Assembly: GCA_946479745.1 (NCBI GenBank)
Contig: CAMLGZ010000001.1
Span: 310,001-374,000 of the forward strand
Direction of reading: 5' to 3'
Length of the DNA: 64,000 bases
Origin: an uncultured Pseudoxanthomonas sp.
GTDB taxonomy: Bacteria > Pseudomonadota > Gammaproteobacteria > Xanthomonadales > Xanthomonadaceae
The position numbers and the translations under genes were made by a program. Position 1 is the stretch's first letter, and the number at the start of each line of letters is the position of its first letter. Of this stretch, positions 24,715 to 33,889 are shown piece by piece. Under the pieces are notes generated by a model that ran no database searches, was not told the DNA's origin, and worked only from the letters and a program-made list of their open reading frames with translations.

Positions 24715-24726
24715 AATACTAGTGTT
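24715..24726. promoter_or_regulatory. Candidate PadR operator AATACTAGTGTT
   Basis: A 12-base near-perfect palindrome centred on ACTAGT lies 37 bases upstream of the padR start codon. Position and symmetry fit autoregulation; no binding evidence. Confidence 0.3.
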
Positions 24727-24824
24727 GAGTTAGGTATAGCGAATGTGCCATTAGTCACCGGGCGCTTGGTCATAGGCTTCGAGTCCGGCGAGAATCGGGG
24801 CTCACCTACTTTCCGGCTATCCAC

Positions 24825-25751
24825 ATGACCCTGCGCCCCGCCTTGCTCGCCTGCGCCATCGCCCTGGTTTCCTCGTCGTTGGCAGCCGCGGAGCAACCCA
24901 AAGCCGAGCCGCCCAAGTACAGGAGCGCGCAGGAAATCATCGACGCCGCGCCCGCCGAGGCCTGGCGCACGCTGGATCCGGCCAACACCCTGTACCTGGA
25001 ACTTGAAACCGGCCGCGTGATCATCGAACTGGCGCCGCAATTCGCCCCCGAACATGTGGCCAATATCCGCACGATGGCTCGCGAACATTTCTGGGATGGG
25101 CTGAGCATCTACCGCTCGCAAGACAATTTCGTGGTGCAGTTCGGCGATCCGGAGGGCGACGATCCGGCCAAGGCCCGCTCGCTGGGAACGGCGAAGAAGA
25201 AGCTGCCGGCCGAATTCCACCGCGCTTCGGCCGGTCTCGAGTTCGACCGCCTGCCCGACCCCGATGGCTGGGCGCCGCAGGTCGGCTTCGTCGATGGCTT
25301 CCCGGTCGGACGCGATCCCAAGACCGACAAGACTTGGCTGGCGCATTGTTACGGCACCTTGGGCGCTGGCCGCAGCAACGAAGCTGACAGCAGCATCGGG
25401 GCAGAACTTTATGTGGTCGATGGGCAGTCGCCGCGCCAGCTGGACGACAACATCACTGTGGTCGGCCGCGTGGTCCAGGGAATGGAACTGCTCAGCGTCA
25501 TTCCGCGCGGACCGGCGCCGATGGGCTTCTACGAGAAGCCTGAGCTACGCACCACGATCAAGTCGATCAAGCTGGCCAGCGAATTGCCGGAAGCCGAGCG
25601 AGTTCCGTTGCAGTTGTTGCGCACCGACAGCAAGACTTTCGTCGAGGCGACCGAAGCGCGCCGTAATCGGCGCGACGATTTCTACAAGCGCCCCGCAGGG
25701 CATATCGACCTGTGCAATGTGCCGTTGCCGGTGCGCGCCGCCAAGAAATAG
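24825..25751 (+). CDS. Periplasmic cyclophilin-type peptidyl-prolyl isomerase
   Basis: 308 residues with a signal peptide ([18 protein letters not shown]). The cyclophilin core covers about residues 55-245: [20 protein letters not shown], then [25 protein letters not shown] and [29 protein letters not shown]. It is larger than PpiA because of an insertion after the GDPEGD block ([20 protein letters not shown]) and a 60-residue C-terminal extension ending in [16 protein letters not shown]. It probably assists folding of envelope proteins. Divergent from padR. Confidence 0.9.
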   Translation: MTLRPALLACAIALVSSSLAAAEQPKAEPPKYRSAQEIIDAAPAEAWRTLDPANTLYLELETGRVIIELAPQFAPEHVANIRTMAREHFWDGLSIYRSQDNFVVQFGDPEGDDPAKARSLGTAKKKLPAEFHRASAGLEFDRLPDPDGWAPQVGFVDGFPVGRDPKTDKTWLAHCYGTLGAGRSNEADSSIGAELYVVDGQSPRQLDDNITVVGRVVQGMELLSVIPRGPAPMGFYEKPELRTTIKSIKLASELPEAERVPLQLLRTDSKTFVEATEARRNRRDDFYKRPAGHIDLCNVPLPVRAAKK

Positions 25752-25756
25752 TTTGC

Positions 25757-25829
25757 GTAGGTCGGCCCTACGTGGCCGACGCACGGATGGTTTGAGGTAC
25801 CGTGCGTCGGGGACGTAGCCCCGACCTAC
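25757..25829. repeat. Paired inverted repeat (GTAGGTCGG type)
   Basis: GTAGGTCGGCCCTACGTGGC plus CGACGCACGG (from 25757) faces CCGTGCGTCGGGGACGTAGC plus CCCGACCTAC (ending 25829). The outer 18 or so bases pair; the cores differ. Fills the gap between convergent genes. Confidence 0.8.
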
Positions 25830-25838
25830 TTCATTACT

Positions 25839-26066
25839 TCAGATGCGCTTGTGCGCTTCCTCGATGATCCGCTTGTTGCGGATACGCACCGCGCCCACCA
25901 TCAGCAAACGCATATCGCTGACGATGTAATCGGCCAGTTCGGCATCGGAAATATCCTCGCCCTCGATATCCAGGCGGAACCCCTGCCCCTGCAAGCCACC
26001 GCCGTTGCTGAAATCGATCTCGAAATCGAACACCACCCGCTTCTGCGTCGTCGCGACGGCGCTCAT
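25839..26066 (-). CDS. Small conserved-looking protein, 75 aa, coupled to EamA gene
   Basis: A soluble 75-residue protein beginning MSAVATTQKRVVFDFEIDFS; the ATG overlaps the upstream stop as ATGA. It is mixed alpha/beta, with FRLDIEGEDISDAELADYIV and a basic C-terminus (VRIRNKRIIEEAHKRI). No known motif is recognised. Tight coupling to the transporter suggests a related role, but the function is unknown. Confidence 0.75.
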   Translation of the reverse strand: MSAVATTQKRVVFDFEIDFSNGGGLQGQGFRLDIEGEDISDAELADYIVSDMRLLMVGAVRIRNKRIIEEAHKRI

Positions 26067-26974
26067 TTCTTGATCGTCGCGCGCTGGCTGACCGCCACGC
26101 TGCCCAGGATCAGCAGGCCGGCAGCGATCATGGTGGGAGTGACCGGCTCGCCCAGGAACAGCCAGGCGAAGGCGGCGCCGAACAAGGGCACCAGATAAGT
26201 CACCACCGCCGTGCGGGTGGGGCCGATGCGCTGGATCAGGCGGTAATACATCAGGAAGGCGAAACCGGTGCACAGCACGCCCAGTGCGATGGCGCTGGAC
26301 CAGGCCGCTGCCGAAATCGGTCCCGTCGGCCAATGGGTGGCCGCGAACGGCGCCAGCAACAACGCCGAGCAACTCAAGGTGCTGCCCGCCGACGCCGCCG
26401 GCGGCAGATGCGCCATATGCCGGCGCACCAGGTTCAGGCCCACGCCGTACAGCAAGGCCGCAGTGGCGCCGGCCACCACTGCCCAGCCCACGCTAAGGCC
26501 CGCCACCTTGCTGGTTGCCAGCAGTACCACGCCTGCAAAACCCACCAGCAAGGCCAGCGCGCGGCGCACGCCGATCTTTTCGCCGAAGAACAGGAACGCC
26601 ACCAGCGCCGCGAACAACACGGTCATGGCATTGCAGATGGCGCCGATCGCCGCCGGCGAACGCTGCGCCGCCCAGGCGAACAGCAGGAAAGGAATCGCCG
26701 AATTGATCACTCCGATCAGGGCGAGTTTCGGCCAGATCCCGCGAGTGAAGGCTGCGCGGTCGCGCCAGAGAAACGGCAGCATTACCAACGCGCCCAACGC
26801 CAGCCGGATATCCACCAGTGCGAATGCGCCGAACGGCTTGGCCGCCACCCGCATGAACAGGAACGAGCCGCCCCAGATGGCGCCCAGCAGCAGCAATTCC
26901 AGCGGCGTGCGCCAATCCCGCGCGGCTGCCGTGAGATTCCCGTTTGCCGCTACCGCCGCACCATTGGCCGCCAT
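26063..26974 (-). CDS. EamA/DMT-family exporter
   Basis: 303 residues from ATG 26974, chosen because AGGAG lies seven bases upstream; in-frame ATGs further out lack this. Ten helices in two EamA repeats, with LLLGAIWGGSFLFMRVAAKP at the start of repeat 1 and VTYLVPLFGAAFAWLFLGEP in repeat 2, the classical end-of-domain GEP motif. It likely exports a small amino-acid or metabolite. Divergent from a LysR gene 114 bases away, which may control it. Confidence 0.92.
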   Translation of the reverse strand: MAANGAAVAANGNLTAAARDWRTPLELLLLGAIWGGSFLFMRVAAKPFGAFALVDIRLALGALVMLPFLWRDRAAFTRGIWPKLALIGVINSAIPFLLFAWAAQRSPAAIGAICNAMTVLFAALVAFLFFGEKIGVRRALALLVGFAGVVLLATSKVAGLSVGWAVVAGATAALLYGVGLNLVRRHMAHLPPAASAGSTLSCSALLLAPFAATHWPTGPISAAAWSSAIALGVLCTGFAFLMYYRLIQRIGPTRTAVVTYLVPLFGAAFAWLFLGEPVTPTMIAAGLLILGSVAVSQRATIKK

Positions 26975-27088
26975 CGCACCGCTCCTGCTTTTTTGTCTGC
27001 TGCCCATTTTCCTTGAACCGTACGGGCCCACAAGCGCGTACTATCCGGGTCAGCCACAAATCTGGCTTGTGTCTGCCAGGAGTCCAGA

Positions 27089-28015
27089 ATGAACCTGCGT
27101 CCCGCCCTGTTGCCTGCCCTTGGCGTTTTCGCAGCCGCCGCGCGCCACCAGAATTTCGCCCACGCCGCCGAAGAGCTGCACCTGACCGCCAGCGCCGTCA
27201 GCCACCATGTGCGCAAGCTCGAAGCCAACCTCGGCGTGGTGTTGTTCCAGCGCAATGCCCGCGGGGTGACTTTGACCCCGGAAGGCCGCCAGCTGGCCGA
27301 TGCCGCCACCGCCGCGATGACCGACATCGCTGCCGTCGCCGCCAACCTGCACCACAGCGGCAGCATTACCTCTCTACGTATTTCCACCCTGCATTCACTG
27401 ACTTATTGCTGGCTGCTGCCGCGCCTGCCGCGCTTCTGCGCCGCGCACCCCAACATCCGCATCAATATCGACGCCAATATCGCCTTGACCCGTTTCGACG
27501 ACGACGGTCCCGACCTGGCCATCCGCCACGGCGCTGGGCAATGGACAGGCCTGACTTCGCATCACTTGATGGACGACGAACTATTCCCCGTGGCCTCGCC
27601 CGCGCTGACAGGCGTCGACAAGATCAGCGAACCGCGCCAGATCGCTGCGCTACCGCTGGTGAGCGACATGGCGTTGCAAGGCTGGCGCGACTGGTTCCGC
27701 GCCGCGGGCGTGCGTGGTCTGAATCTGCCGCCCATGCACATCTTCAGCGACAGCACCGACGCCATGCGCGCGGCGGTGTACGGCATCGGCGCGGCCTTGG
27801 CGCGCAAGCAGATCGTCATGCCTTACCTGCAACGCTACGAGCTGATCCGCCTACCCGGTCCGGCCCTGAAAGCGCGCTTCGCCTACTACGCGGTCTATCC
27901 CACCCACCGCCCGCTCAACCCCGCCGCCGCTCTCTTCATCGACTGGATGAAGCAGGAAGCGCTGGACGAACGCACGCCGATGCCGGTGATTCCTGCAGAG
28001 TTGCTCGGAAGATGA
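27089..28015 (+). CDS. LysR-family transcriptional regulator
   Basis: 308 residues. The N-terminal winged helix-turn-helix (ALGVFAAAARHQNFAHAAEE to LFQRNARGVTLTPEGRQLAD, about 10-75) is GcvA-like. The effector domain contains the GcvA-group features ALTRFDDDGPDLAIRHGAGQ and DAMRAAVYGIGAALARKQIV. It reads away from the EamA exporter gene across a 114-base spacer, the usual geometry for LysR control of a divergent target. Ligand unknown. Confidence 0.93.
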   Translation: MNLRPALLPALGVFAAAARHQNFAHAAEELHLTASAVSHHVRKLEANLGVVLFQRNARGVTLTPEGRQLADAATAAMTDIAAVAANLHHSGSITSLRISTLHSLTYCWLLPRLPRFCAAHPNIRINIDANIALTRFDDDGPDLAIRHGAGQWTGLTSHHLMDDELFPVASPALTGVDKISEPRQIAALPLVSDMALQGWRDWFRAAGVRGLNLPPMHIFSDSTDAMRAAVYGIGAALARKQIVMPYLQRYELIRLPGPALKARFAYYAVYPTHRPLNPAAALFIDWMKQEALDERTPMPVIPAELLGR

Positions 28016-28027
28016 TGGGGCCGCCGT

Positions 28028-28099
28028 TGTAGAGCCGAGCTTGCTCGGCTGCTCTTCGCGCGTTGTTGGGAAAGGCAGCCGAGCAAGCTCGGCTCTACA
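28028..28099. repeat. Paired inverted repeat (GTAGAGCCGAGC type)
   Basis: TGTAGAGCCGAGCTTGCTCG plus GCTGC (28028-28052) and its exact inverse (28075-28099), each arm itself a hairpin. Lies between convergent LysR and DUF2785 genes. Confidence 0.85.
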
Positions 28100-28115
28100 G
28101 GAAAAGCGCGGATGA

Positions 28116-29036
28116 TCAGGGAATGATCTTCAGCGCCAGTACTGCCGGGGCCTTCAGCGCCTTGATCTGATCGTCTGCGGACTGGTCGGCTTCCAGATAC
28201 ACGCTGGTAAGGAACGCAAGCAGATCGTGCCGGCGCGCCAGCCAGGCCGTATCGGAATAGGCTTTTTCGCGCTCGCCGATGCGTTCAGGCATGCCCAGGA
28301 ACCAGGCCGACCAATCGGCATCGGTCAGCACGCCGCGCTTGGCGATGTAGAGCACCGGCCGGGCGAGCCGGCCCGGTTCGCCGAAGATATAAGCGTGCGC
28401 GGATTCGGGCACAGCCTGCGACGCGACCGCCTCCAGCATCATGTTCAATTGCGGGCGTTCCAGTGCCGGATTCAACGCCAGTTGCATCAACCAGTCGCTG
28501 CCATGCGCCACGCCATGGCGCCAACCCTGCGCATTGTCGAATCCGCGATAGTCCTGCACCGAACGCAGATAGGCCGTCGCTTGATCCACCATGGCTACGC
28601 GTTCGGCCGGCGTCATCCAGGGGACGATGCGGTCGGTGCGCGCGACTTCGGAGAGCACAAGCGCCGCGAAGGGCCGCGCGAAGCCTTCCGCATCGGGAGC
28701 CTGCAGCATCGCGTAAAGATCGTCGCGCAATCGCACGCGCGTGTCGGCCTCCAGGGCGTTACCACGCAGCCACGCGGTAAGCGCCTCGTAAGCGATACCG
28801 TCGCGTAGCGCCGGATCCGGACTGGACAGGCAACCGAGCAGCCTTATCGCAAGCGTGTTGCGCGTGGCCGCATCCTCGACCGCGAAATCCTGCTGCTTCA
28901 GCAACTGCAGCGAACCGGCATCCGTGCCCTCCGGCGGGCAGCTCTCTTCGGCCCAGACCGAAAGCGGCGACAGCAGCGCGAAACCGAGCATCGCCCGCGG
29001 CAGCCATCGGCCCCGCCCGCTGCGCCCGGCACTCAC
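28116..29036 (-). CDS. DUF2785-family secreted protein
   Basis: 306 residues from a GTG that overlaps the upstream stop (GTGA). A signal peptide (AMLGFALLSPLSVWAEE) is followed by helical repeats. DLYAMLQAPDAEGFARPFAA, VLSEVARTDRIVPWM, YLRSVQDYRGFDNAQGWRHG, VAHGSDWLMQLALNP and GEPGRLARPVLYIAKRG match the DUF2785 family, which resembles HEAT-like alpha-solenoids. The two conserved His residues in WRHGVAHG may be functional. No biochemical role is known to me. Translationally coupled to the GFA-family gene. Confidence 0.85.
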   Translation of the reverse strand: MSAGRSGRGRWLPRAMLGFALLSPLSVWAEESCPPEGTDAGSLQLLKQQDFAVEDAATRNTLAIRLLGCLSSPDPALRDGIAYEALTAWLRGNALEADTRVRLRDDLYAMLQAPDAEGFARPFAALVLSEVARTDRIVPWMTPAERVAMVDQATAYLRSVQDYRGFDNAQGWRHGVAHGSDWLMQLALNPALERPQLNMMLEAVASQAVPESAHAYIFGEPGRLARPVLYIAKRGVLTDADWSAWFLGMPERIGEREKAYSDTAWLARRHDLLAFLTSVYLEADQSADDQIKALKAPAVLALKIIP

Positions 29037-29383
29037 AGGCTGGCGCCGTCGAATTGATTCACCTTGAGCGCTTTGAGATCCACGTCCGGAAGACAGCGGA
29101 CGTTGACCGCGAGCATCCTGGTGCCGGTTTTGGGATTATCGGCCTCACCGAACGCCGACACGCCGCAATGGGCGCAGAAGCGATGCTGGATGTGATGTTT
29201 GTTGAAAGTGTAGGTGGACAGGTCCGATTCTGGCGTGTTCAGCACCAGGGACTCGCGCGGGCCGAACCACAACAGTGTGCCGCGGCGGCGGCAGAGGGAG
29301 CAGTTGCATTCGGTGACTTCGGTGATCTCGGCTTCGACATCGAATGCGACCCTGCCGCAATGACAGCTTCCGGAATGTTTCAT
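29033..29383 (-). CDS. GFA-family (CENP-V/GFA domain) zinc protein
   Basis: 116 residues from MKHSGSCHCG. Zinc-binding cysteines of the GFA fold are evident: CHC (7-9), CNCSLC (26-31) and CAHC (70-73). The family is named for glutathione-dependent formaldehyde-activating enzyme, though most members have no proven activity and may just bind glutathione-related ligands. Overlaps the downstream DUF2785 gene by four bases. Confidence 0.9.
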   Translation of the reverse strand: MKHSGSCHCGRVAFDVEAEITEVTECNCSLCRRRGTLLWFGPRESLVLNTPESDLSTYTFNKHHIQHRFCAHCGVSAFGEADNPKTGTRMLAVNVRCLPDVDLKALKVNQFDGASL

Positions 29384-29501
29384 GGACGACCCTCCTTGTT
29401 GGCGTGGCGCGAGCATAAGCCATCGGCACATGCATCGGCGGGCGGTATTGCCTATGCTTTCGGGCTTCGTGCGATGCCGCACTGCAACGGGAACTATAGG
29501 A

Positions 29502-31337
29502 ATGACGACGACGACGACGATGATGCGCCACAGCCTGCTCGCCCTCGCTCTGCTCTCCGCCCTGGCCGCGTGCCAGAAAGCCGAAGCGCCGGCCGCACCG
29601 CCCGCTACCGACGCCCCTGCGGCCGCAGCCACCGATACCGCCGCTGCCGATGCGAAGTTCGCCAACCTGTCCAAGCGTGCCCTGGACGGCTGGTTCCAGC
29701 TTGCGCCGATCGGCGCCACCCAGATCGGCGAGCACAAGTACGACAGCGAGATCGACGACCTGAGCGCCGGCGGGCGGCAAAAGAGCATCGACTTCGGCAA
29801 GAAAATCCTGGCCGAACTCGATGCGCTGGACGCCAGCAAGCTGTCGCGCGAAAACCAGGTGGACGCCGCGATTCTGCGCAACCAGCTGCAATACGACATC
29901 TGGAGCACCGAAACACTGCAAGGCTGGGCCTGGGATCCGCAGGTCTACAGCGGCCTGGCAGGCGGTGCCCTGTACAACCTGATGGCCCGCGAATTCGCGC
30001 CGTTGCCCGACCGCCTCCGTTCGGCGACCGCGCGCATGGAGAAGATTCCGGCGCTGCTGGCCCAGGCGCGCGAAAACCTGGATCCGGCGCGGGTGCCCAA
30101 GATCCACGCCGAAACCGTGGCCAAGCAGAACAGCGGCGTGCTGAGCATCGTGGACATGTTCATCACTCCCCACCTGAAGGATCTGCCGGAGGCCGACCGC
30201 GTGCGCACGGAAAAGGCGATCGAGGGCTTGAAGAAGGCGGTCGCCGAACACCAGGCCTGGCTGGACAAGGCCCTGGTGCCGAACGCCAAGGGCGATTTCC
30301 GCATCGGCGCCAAGCTATACGACCAGAAGCTGCAGTTCGCGCTGCTCTCCTCGCTGTCGCGCGCCGATATCAAGCAGCGCGCCGAAGGCGAGCTGAAGCG
30401 CGTGCGCGGGGAAATGTACGGCATCGCCCGCACGGTGCTGAAGGACAAGGCCGGCGCGCCGCAGATGCCGGACGCTCCCAGCGACGAACAGCAACAGAAG
30501 GCGATCGAGGCTGCGCTGGAACTGGCCTACGCCGACAAGCCGGCGCGCGACAAGGTGGTGGAAACCGCTGAAGCCGCACTGAAGTCGGCCACCGATTTCG
30601 TACGCGAGAAGGATCTGGTCACCCTGCCCGACGCACCGGTGAAGATCATTCTGATGCCCGAATTCCAGCGCGGCGTGGCGGTGGCTTATTGCGATTCGCC
30701 CGGCCCGCTGGACAAGGGCCTGGATACTTTCTACGCGGTGTCGCCCATCCCCGACGAATGGGACGCCAAGCAGGTGGATTCGTTCCTGCGCGAATACAAC
30801 AACCGCATGATCCATCTGCTCAGCATCCACGAAGGCACGCCGGGCCATTACCTGGAAGGCTGGCATTCGGCCAAGTTCCCCTCGACCCTGCGCGGCGTGC
30901 TGCGCTCGGGCATGTTCGCCGAGGGCTGGGCGGTGTACACCGAGAAGATGATGACCGATGCCGGTTACATGAATAACGATCCGCTGTTCCATCTGGTGCA
31001 GCTGAAGTTCTACCTGCGTGCGGTCTCCAACGCGATCCTGGACCAGGGCGTGCATGTGGATAACTGGACCAGGGAACAGGCCATGGACCTGATGGTGCGC
31101 CAGACCTTCCAGCAGGAGCGCGAGGCCGATGGAAAGTGGAAACGCGTGCGGCTGACCTCGGCGCAGCTGCCCACTTACTTCGTCGGCGTGCAGGAGCACT
31201 TCGACACGCGCAAGGCCATGGAAGCCAAGCTGGGCGACAAGTTCAACCTGAAGGCCTATAACGACCAGATCCTGTCGTATGGCGCGCCGCCGGTGCGCTT
31301 CGCGCGTGAGCTGATGCTGGATCAGCCGATCGAGTAG
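29502..31337 (+). CDS. DUF885-family metallopeptidase-like lipoprotein
   Basis: 611 residues. The leader (MMRHSLLALALLSALAACQK) carries the lipobox ALAAC. The rest is a helical DUF885 protein with the zinc-peptidase motif HEGTPGHYLE near residue 443 (H-E-x-x-P-G-H, as in M3-like relatives), followed by GMFAEGWAVYTEKMM supplying a further Glu. It probably cleaves peptides in the periplasm. Its first codons contain an ACG run (five Thr codons) between ATG 29502 and the ATG-ATG pair at 29520-29525; either could be the true start, and GGGAA upstream of 29502 favours that one. Confidence 0.88.
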   Translation: MTTTTTMMRHSLLALALLSALAACQKAEAPAAPPATDAPAAAATDTAAADAKFANLSKRALDGWFQLAPIGATQIGEHKYDSEIDDLSAGGRQKSIDFGKKILAELDALDASKLSRENQVDAAILRNQLQYDIWSTETLQGWAWDPQVYSGLAGGALYNLMAREFAPLPDRLRSATARMEKIPALLAQARENLDPARVPKIHAETVAKQNSGVLSIVDMFITPHLKDLPEADRVRTEKAIEGLKKAVAEHQAWLDKALVPNAKGDFRIGAKLYDQKLQFALLSSLSRADIKQRAEGELKRVRGEMYGIARTVLKDKAGAPQMPDAPSDEQQQKAIEAALELAYADKPARDKVVETAEAALKSATDFVREKDLVTLPDAPVKIILMPEFQRGVAVAYCDSPGPLDKGLDTFYAVSPIPDEWDAKQVDSFLREYNNRMIHLLSIHEGTPGHYLEGWHSAKFPSTLRGVLRSGMFAEGWAVYTEKMMTDAGYMNNDPLFHLVQLKFYLRAVSNAILDQGVHVDNWTREQAMDLMVRQTFQQEREADGKWKRVRLTSAQLPTYFVGVQEHFDTRKAMEAKLGDKFNLKAYNDQILSYGAPPVRFARELMLDQPIE

Positions 31338-31347
31338 CCGACCCAAC

Positions 31348-31428
31348 TGTAGGAGCGGGCCCTGCCCGCGACGCTTTTCGCCTTGCAAAGTCGGATCAAG
31401 AGCGTCGCGGGCAGGGCCCGCTCCTACA
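31348..31428. repeat. Paired inverted repeat (GTAGGAGCGGGCCCTGCCC type), supplies a stop codon
   Basis: TGTAGGAGCGGGCCCTGCCC plus GCGACGC (from 31348) and its exact inverse ending 31428. The first bases of the right arm, read on the minus strand as TGTAG, give the TAG stop of the ABC exporter gene (31424-31426). Confidence 0.88.
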
Positions 31429-33265
31429 CAGCGTCGTCGGCTGCCACAAATCCGCCCGTCTGCCGCTTCCACAGCCGCGCATAAAGCCCCTCGCGCGCTA
31501 TCAACTCGGCGTGCGTGCCGGTTTCCACCACTTCGCCGCGATCCATCACCACCAGCCGGTCCATGCGCGCGATGGTGGACAGGCGATGGGCAATGGCGAT
31601 TACCGTCTTGCCTTCCATCAGCGTATCCAGGCTGTCCTGGATGGCCGCCTCCACTTCCGAATCCAAGGCCGAGGTCGCCTCGTCCAGCACCAGGATCGGT
31701 GCGTCCTTCAGCAACACGCGCGCGATGGCGATGCGCTGGCGTTGGCCGCCGGAAAGCTTCACGCCGCGCTCGCCCACCTGAGCGTCGTAACCGCGGCGTC
31801 CTTCGCCGTCCACCAGATCGGCGATGAAGCCGTCGGCGCGCGCGCTGCGCACTGCGGAGATCATCTCTTCCTCGCTTGCATCGGGGCGTCCGTACAGCAG
31901 GTTCTCGCGGATGGAACGATGCAGCAGCGAAGTATCCTGAGTGACCACGCCGATCTGCCCGCGCAGGCTTTCCTGGCTGACGGTCGCGATGTCCTGCCCA
32001 TCGATGAGGATGCTTCCGGACTCCAGGTCGTACAGGCGCAGCAGCACGTTCACCAAGGTCGACTTGCCTGCGCCCGATGGGCCGATCAAGCCTATCTTCT
32101 CGCCTGGCTGCACGTGCAGATCCAGCCCTGCGATCACGCCGCCCTGCTTGCCGTAGTGGAAATGGATGTCCTGGAACTCCACCTCGCCGCGCGTGATCGC
32201 CAGCCTGCCCGCCTCCGGCACGTCCATGACGGCATTGGGCTTGGCCACGGTCTCCATGCCGTCCTGCACCGTGCCGATGTCCTCGAAGATGCCGTTCACC
32301 ACCCACATGATCCAGCCGGACATGTTCTCGATACGGATCACCAGGCCGGTGGACAGCGCGATGTCGCCCACCGTGATCAGGCCCTTCTGCCACAACCACA
32401 GACCCAGGCCGGCGGTGACGACCACCAGCAGTCCGTTGAGCACGGTCAGGGTGACATCCATGCCGGTGGTCATGCGGGTCATGGTGCGCACCTTGGCCAC
32501 GTTTTCCTGCACGGCCTCGGCTACGTAGGCATCTTCCTGCCGCGTGTGCGCGAACAGCTTCAGCGTGGAGATATTCGTATAGCCGTCGACGATGCGGCCC
32601 ATCAGATGCGAGCGCGCTTCCGAAGCTTTCCACGAACGCTCCTTCACCCGCGGTACGAAGAACGCCAGCGCGCCGATATACAGGAACACCCAGACGATCA
32701 GGGGCAGGGTCAAGCGCCAGTCCGCCTGCGCGAACAGGATCAATGCGCTGCCGGTGTAGACGCTGACGTACCACAATGCATCGACGATCTGCACCGCCGA
32801 TTCGCGCAGCGAGGCGCCGGTCTGCATGATGCGGTTGGCGATGCGGCCGGCGTAGTCGTTCTGGAAGAACGAGAGGCTTTGCCGTACCACGTATTGATGC
32901 TGTTGCCAGCGGATGCGCGCAGTGAGGCCCGGCGTGACCGCTTGATGCATCAGCAGGTCGCTCAAGCCGATCAGCACGGGCCGGGCGATCAGCGCGACGA
33001 ATGCCATGAACAACAGCTCGTGCCCATGGCGCGTGAAGAAATCGGGCGCGGGCACGTCCTTGGTCAGGTCCACCAGCCGGCCCAGGAAGTCGAACAGCGC
33101 CACTTCCACCAGCGCGACCACGAAGCCCAGCGCGCACATCACCCCCAGCACCGGCCACGCCTGGCGCAGGTAATGCACGTAGAAACGCCATACCCCGCGC
33201 GGCGGCATGCGCAGGTCCGGTTTCCCGAACACATCGATCAGCGATTCGAACCAGCGGAAGATCAT
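31424..33265 (-). CDS. ABC exporter, fused permease-ATPase
   Basis: 613 residues from ATG 33265. The N-terminal ~340 residues form a six-helix exporter membrane domain (VLGVMCALGFVVALVEVALF, LWYVSVYTGSALILFAQADW). The ATPase domain has Walker A GPSGAGKST, Q-loop VTQDTSLLHRS, signature LSGGQRQR, Walker B ILVLDEATSALD and switch His in AIAHRLST. Half-transporters of this type export lipids, peptides or drugs as dimers; substrate unknown. The stop codon is contributed by an intergenic repeat. It stands alone in a unit with rraA about 115 bases upstream. Confidence 0.93.
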   Translation of the reverse strand: MIFRWFESLIDVFGKPDLRMPPRGVWRFYVHYLRQAWPVLGVMCALGFVVALVEVALFDFLGRLVDLTKDVPAPDFFTRHGHELLFMAFVALIARPVLIGLSDLLMHQAVTPGLTARIRWQQHQYVVRQSLSFFQNDYAGRIANRIMQTGASLRESAVQIVDALWYVSVYTGSALILFAQADWRLTLPLIVWVFLYIGALAFFVPRVKERSWKASEARSHLMGRIVDGYTNISTLKLFAHTRQEDAYVAEAVQENVAKVRTMTRMTTGMDVTLTVLNGLLVVVTAGLGLWLWQKGLITVGDIALSTGLVIRIENMSGWIMWVVNGIFEDIGTVQDGMETVAKPNAVMDVPEAGRLAITRGEVEFQDIHFHYGKQGGVIAGLDLHVQPGEKIGLIGPSGAGKSTLVNVLLRLYDLESGSILIDGQDIATVSQESLRGQIGVVTQDTSLLHRSIRENLLYGRPDASEEEMISAVRSARADGFIADLVDGEGRRGYDAQVGERGVKLSGGQRQRIAIARVLLKDAPILVLDEATSALDSEVEAAIQDSLDTLMEGKTVIAIAHRLSTIARMDRLVVMDRGEVVETGTHAELIAREGLYARLWKRQTGGFVAADDAV

Positions 33266-33289
33266 GCGCGCATTATCACCCAACACTCT

Positions 33290-33385
33290 TGTAGGAGCTG
33301 CGTAAGCTGCGACCGTGGGTCATCGACCATACGGAACCTTTCCGCAGGATCGAATATCCCGGTCGCAGCTTGCGCAGCTCCTACA
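33290..33385. repeat. Paired inverted repeat (GTAGGAGCTGCG type), supplies a stop codon
   Basis: TGTAGGAGCTGCGTAAGCTG plus CGACC (from 33290) faces GGTCGCAGCTTGCGCAGCTC plus CTACA (ending 33385). The TAG of the right arm on the minus strand is the rraA stop codon (33381-33383). Confidence 0.85.
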
Positions 33386-33860
33386 GAAGCAAATCTCCTT
33401 CCGCGACGATCACGCCGTTGCGGTCCGCATACAGCCAGTGCCCAGGTGAAAAAGTCACTCCTGCGAAGCTCACCTCGACATCCACCTCGCCCACACCCAG
33501 CTTGTCGGTCTTCACCGGACAGGCCGCTAGCGCCTTCACCCCCAGCGGCAATTTCGCCAGTGCTTCCACGTCGCGCGCACAGCCGTTGATGAGCAAACCG
33601 CTCCAACCGTTGGCGACGGCCCTTTCTGCCAGCATGTCGCCCAACAGCGAGCGCCGCAGCGAGCCGCCGCCCTGCACCACCAGCACCTTGCCGCGACCAT
33701 CGGTGCCGACTAGATCGCGTACCCGCGAGTTGTCTTCGAAACAGTCGATGGTGACGATGCGTCCGCAGAACGCCGGCTTACCGCCGTAGTCGCGGAAAAC
33801 CGGATCGGCGACGGCGACTTCGGGATGGTTGTCGCATAGATCGGGCGTGGTCCAGCGCAT
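33381..33860 (-). CDS. rraA: RraA-family protein (RNase E regulator / HMG aldolase-like)
   Basis: 159 residues, the usual RraA length. Recognisable blocks are [10 protein letters not shown] at the start, [55 protein letters not shown] (with the aldolase-type GCARD) and [15 protein letters not shown]. In E. coli RraA inhibits RNase E; other members are 4-hydroxy-4-methyl-2-oxoglutarate aldolases, and sequence alone does not separate these. Its last codon and stop are formed by the edge of an inserted repeat, so the C-terminus may have been trimmed or extended slightly relative to relatives. Confidence 0.92.
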   Translation of the reverse strand: MRWTTPDLCDNHPEVAVADPVFRDYGGKPAFCGRIVTIDCFEDNSRVRDLVGTDGRGKVLVVQGGGSLRRSLLGDMLAERAVANGWSGLLINGCARDVEALAKLPLGVKALAACPVKTDKLGVGEVDVEVSFAGVTFSPGHWLYADRNGVIVAEGDLLL

Positions 33861-33889
33861 GGCGGTTCCGAAGGCGGGTTCAGCGCATT

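Noticed and set aside
30315..33191. 958-codon open frame opposite and across DUF885 and the ABC exporter
   Set aside because: Composition is Gly/Ala/Arg-rich with no family features; it results from high GC and overlaps two well supported genes.
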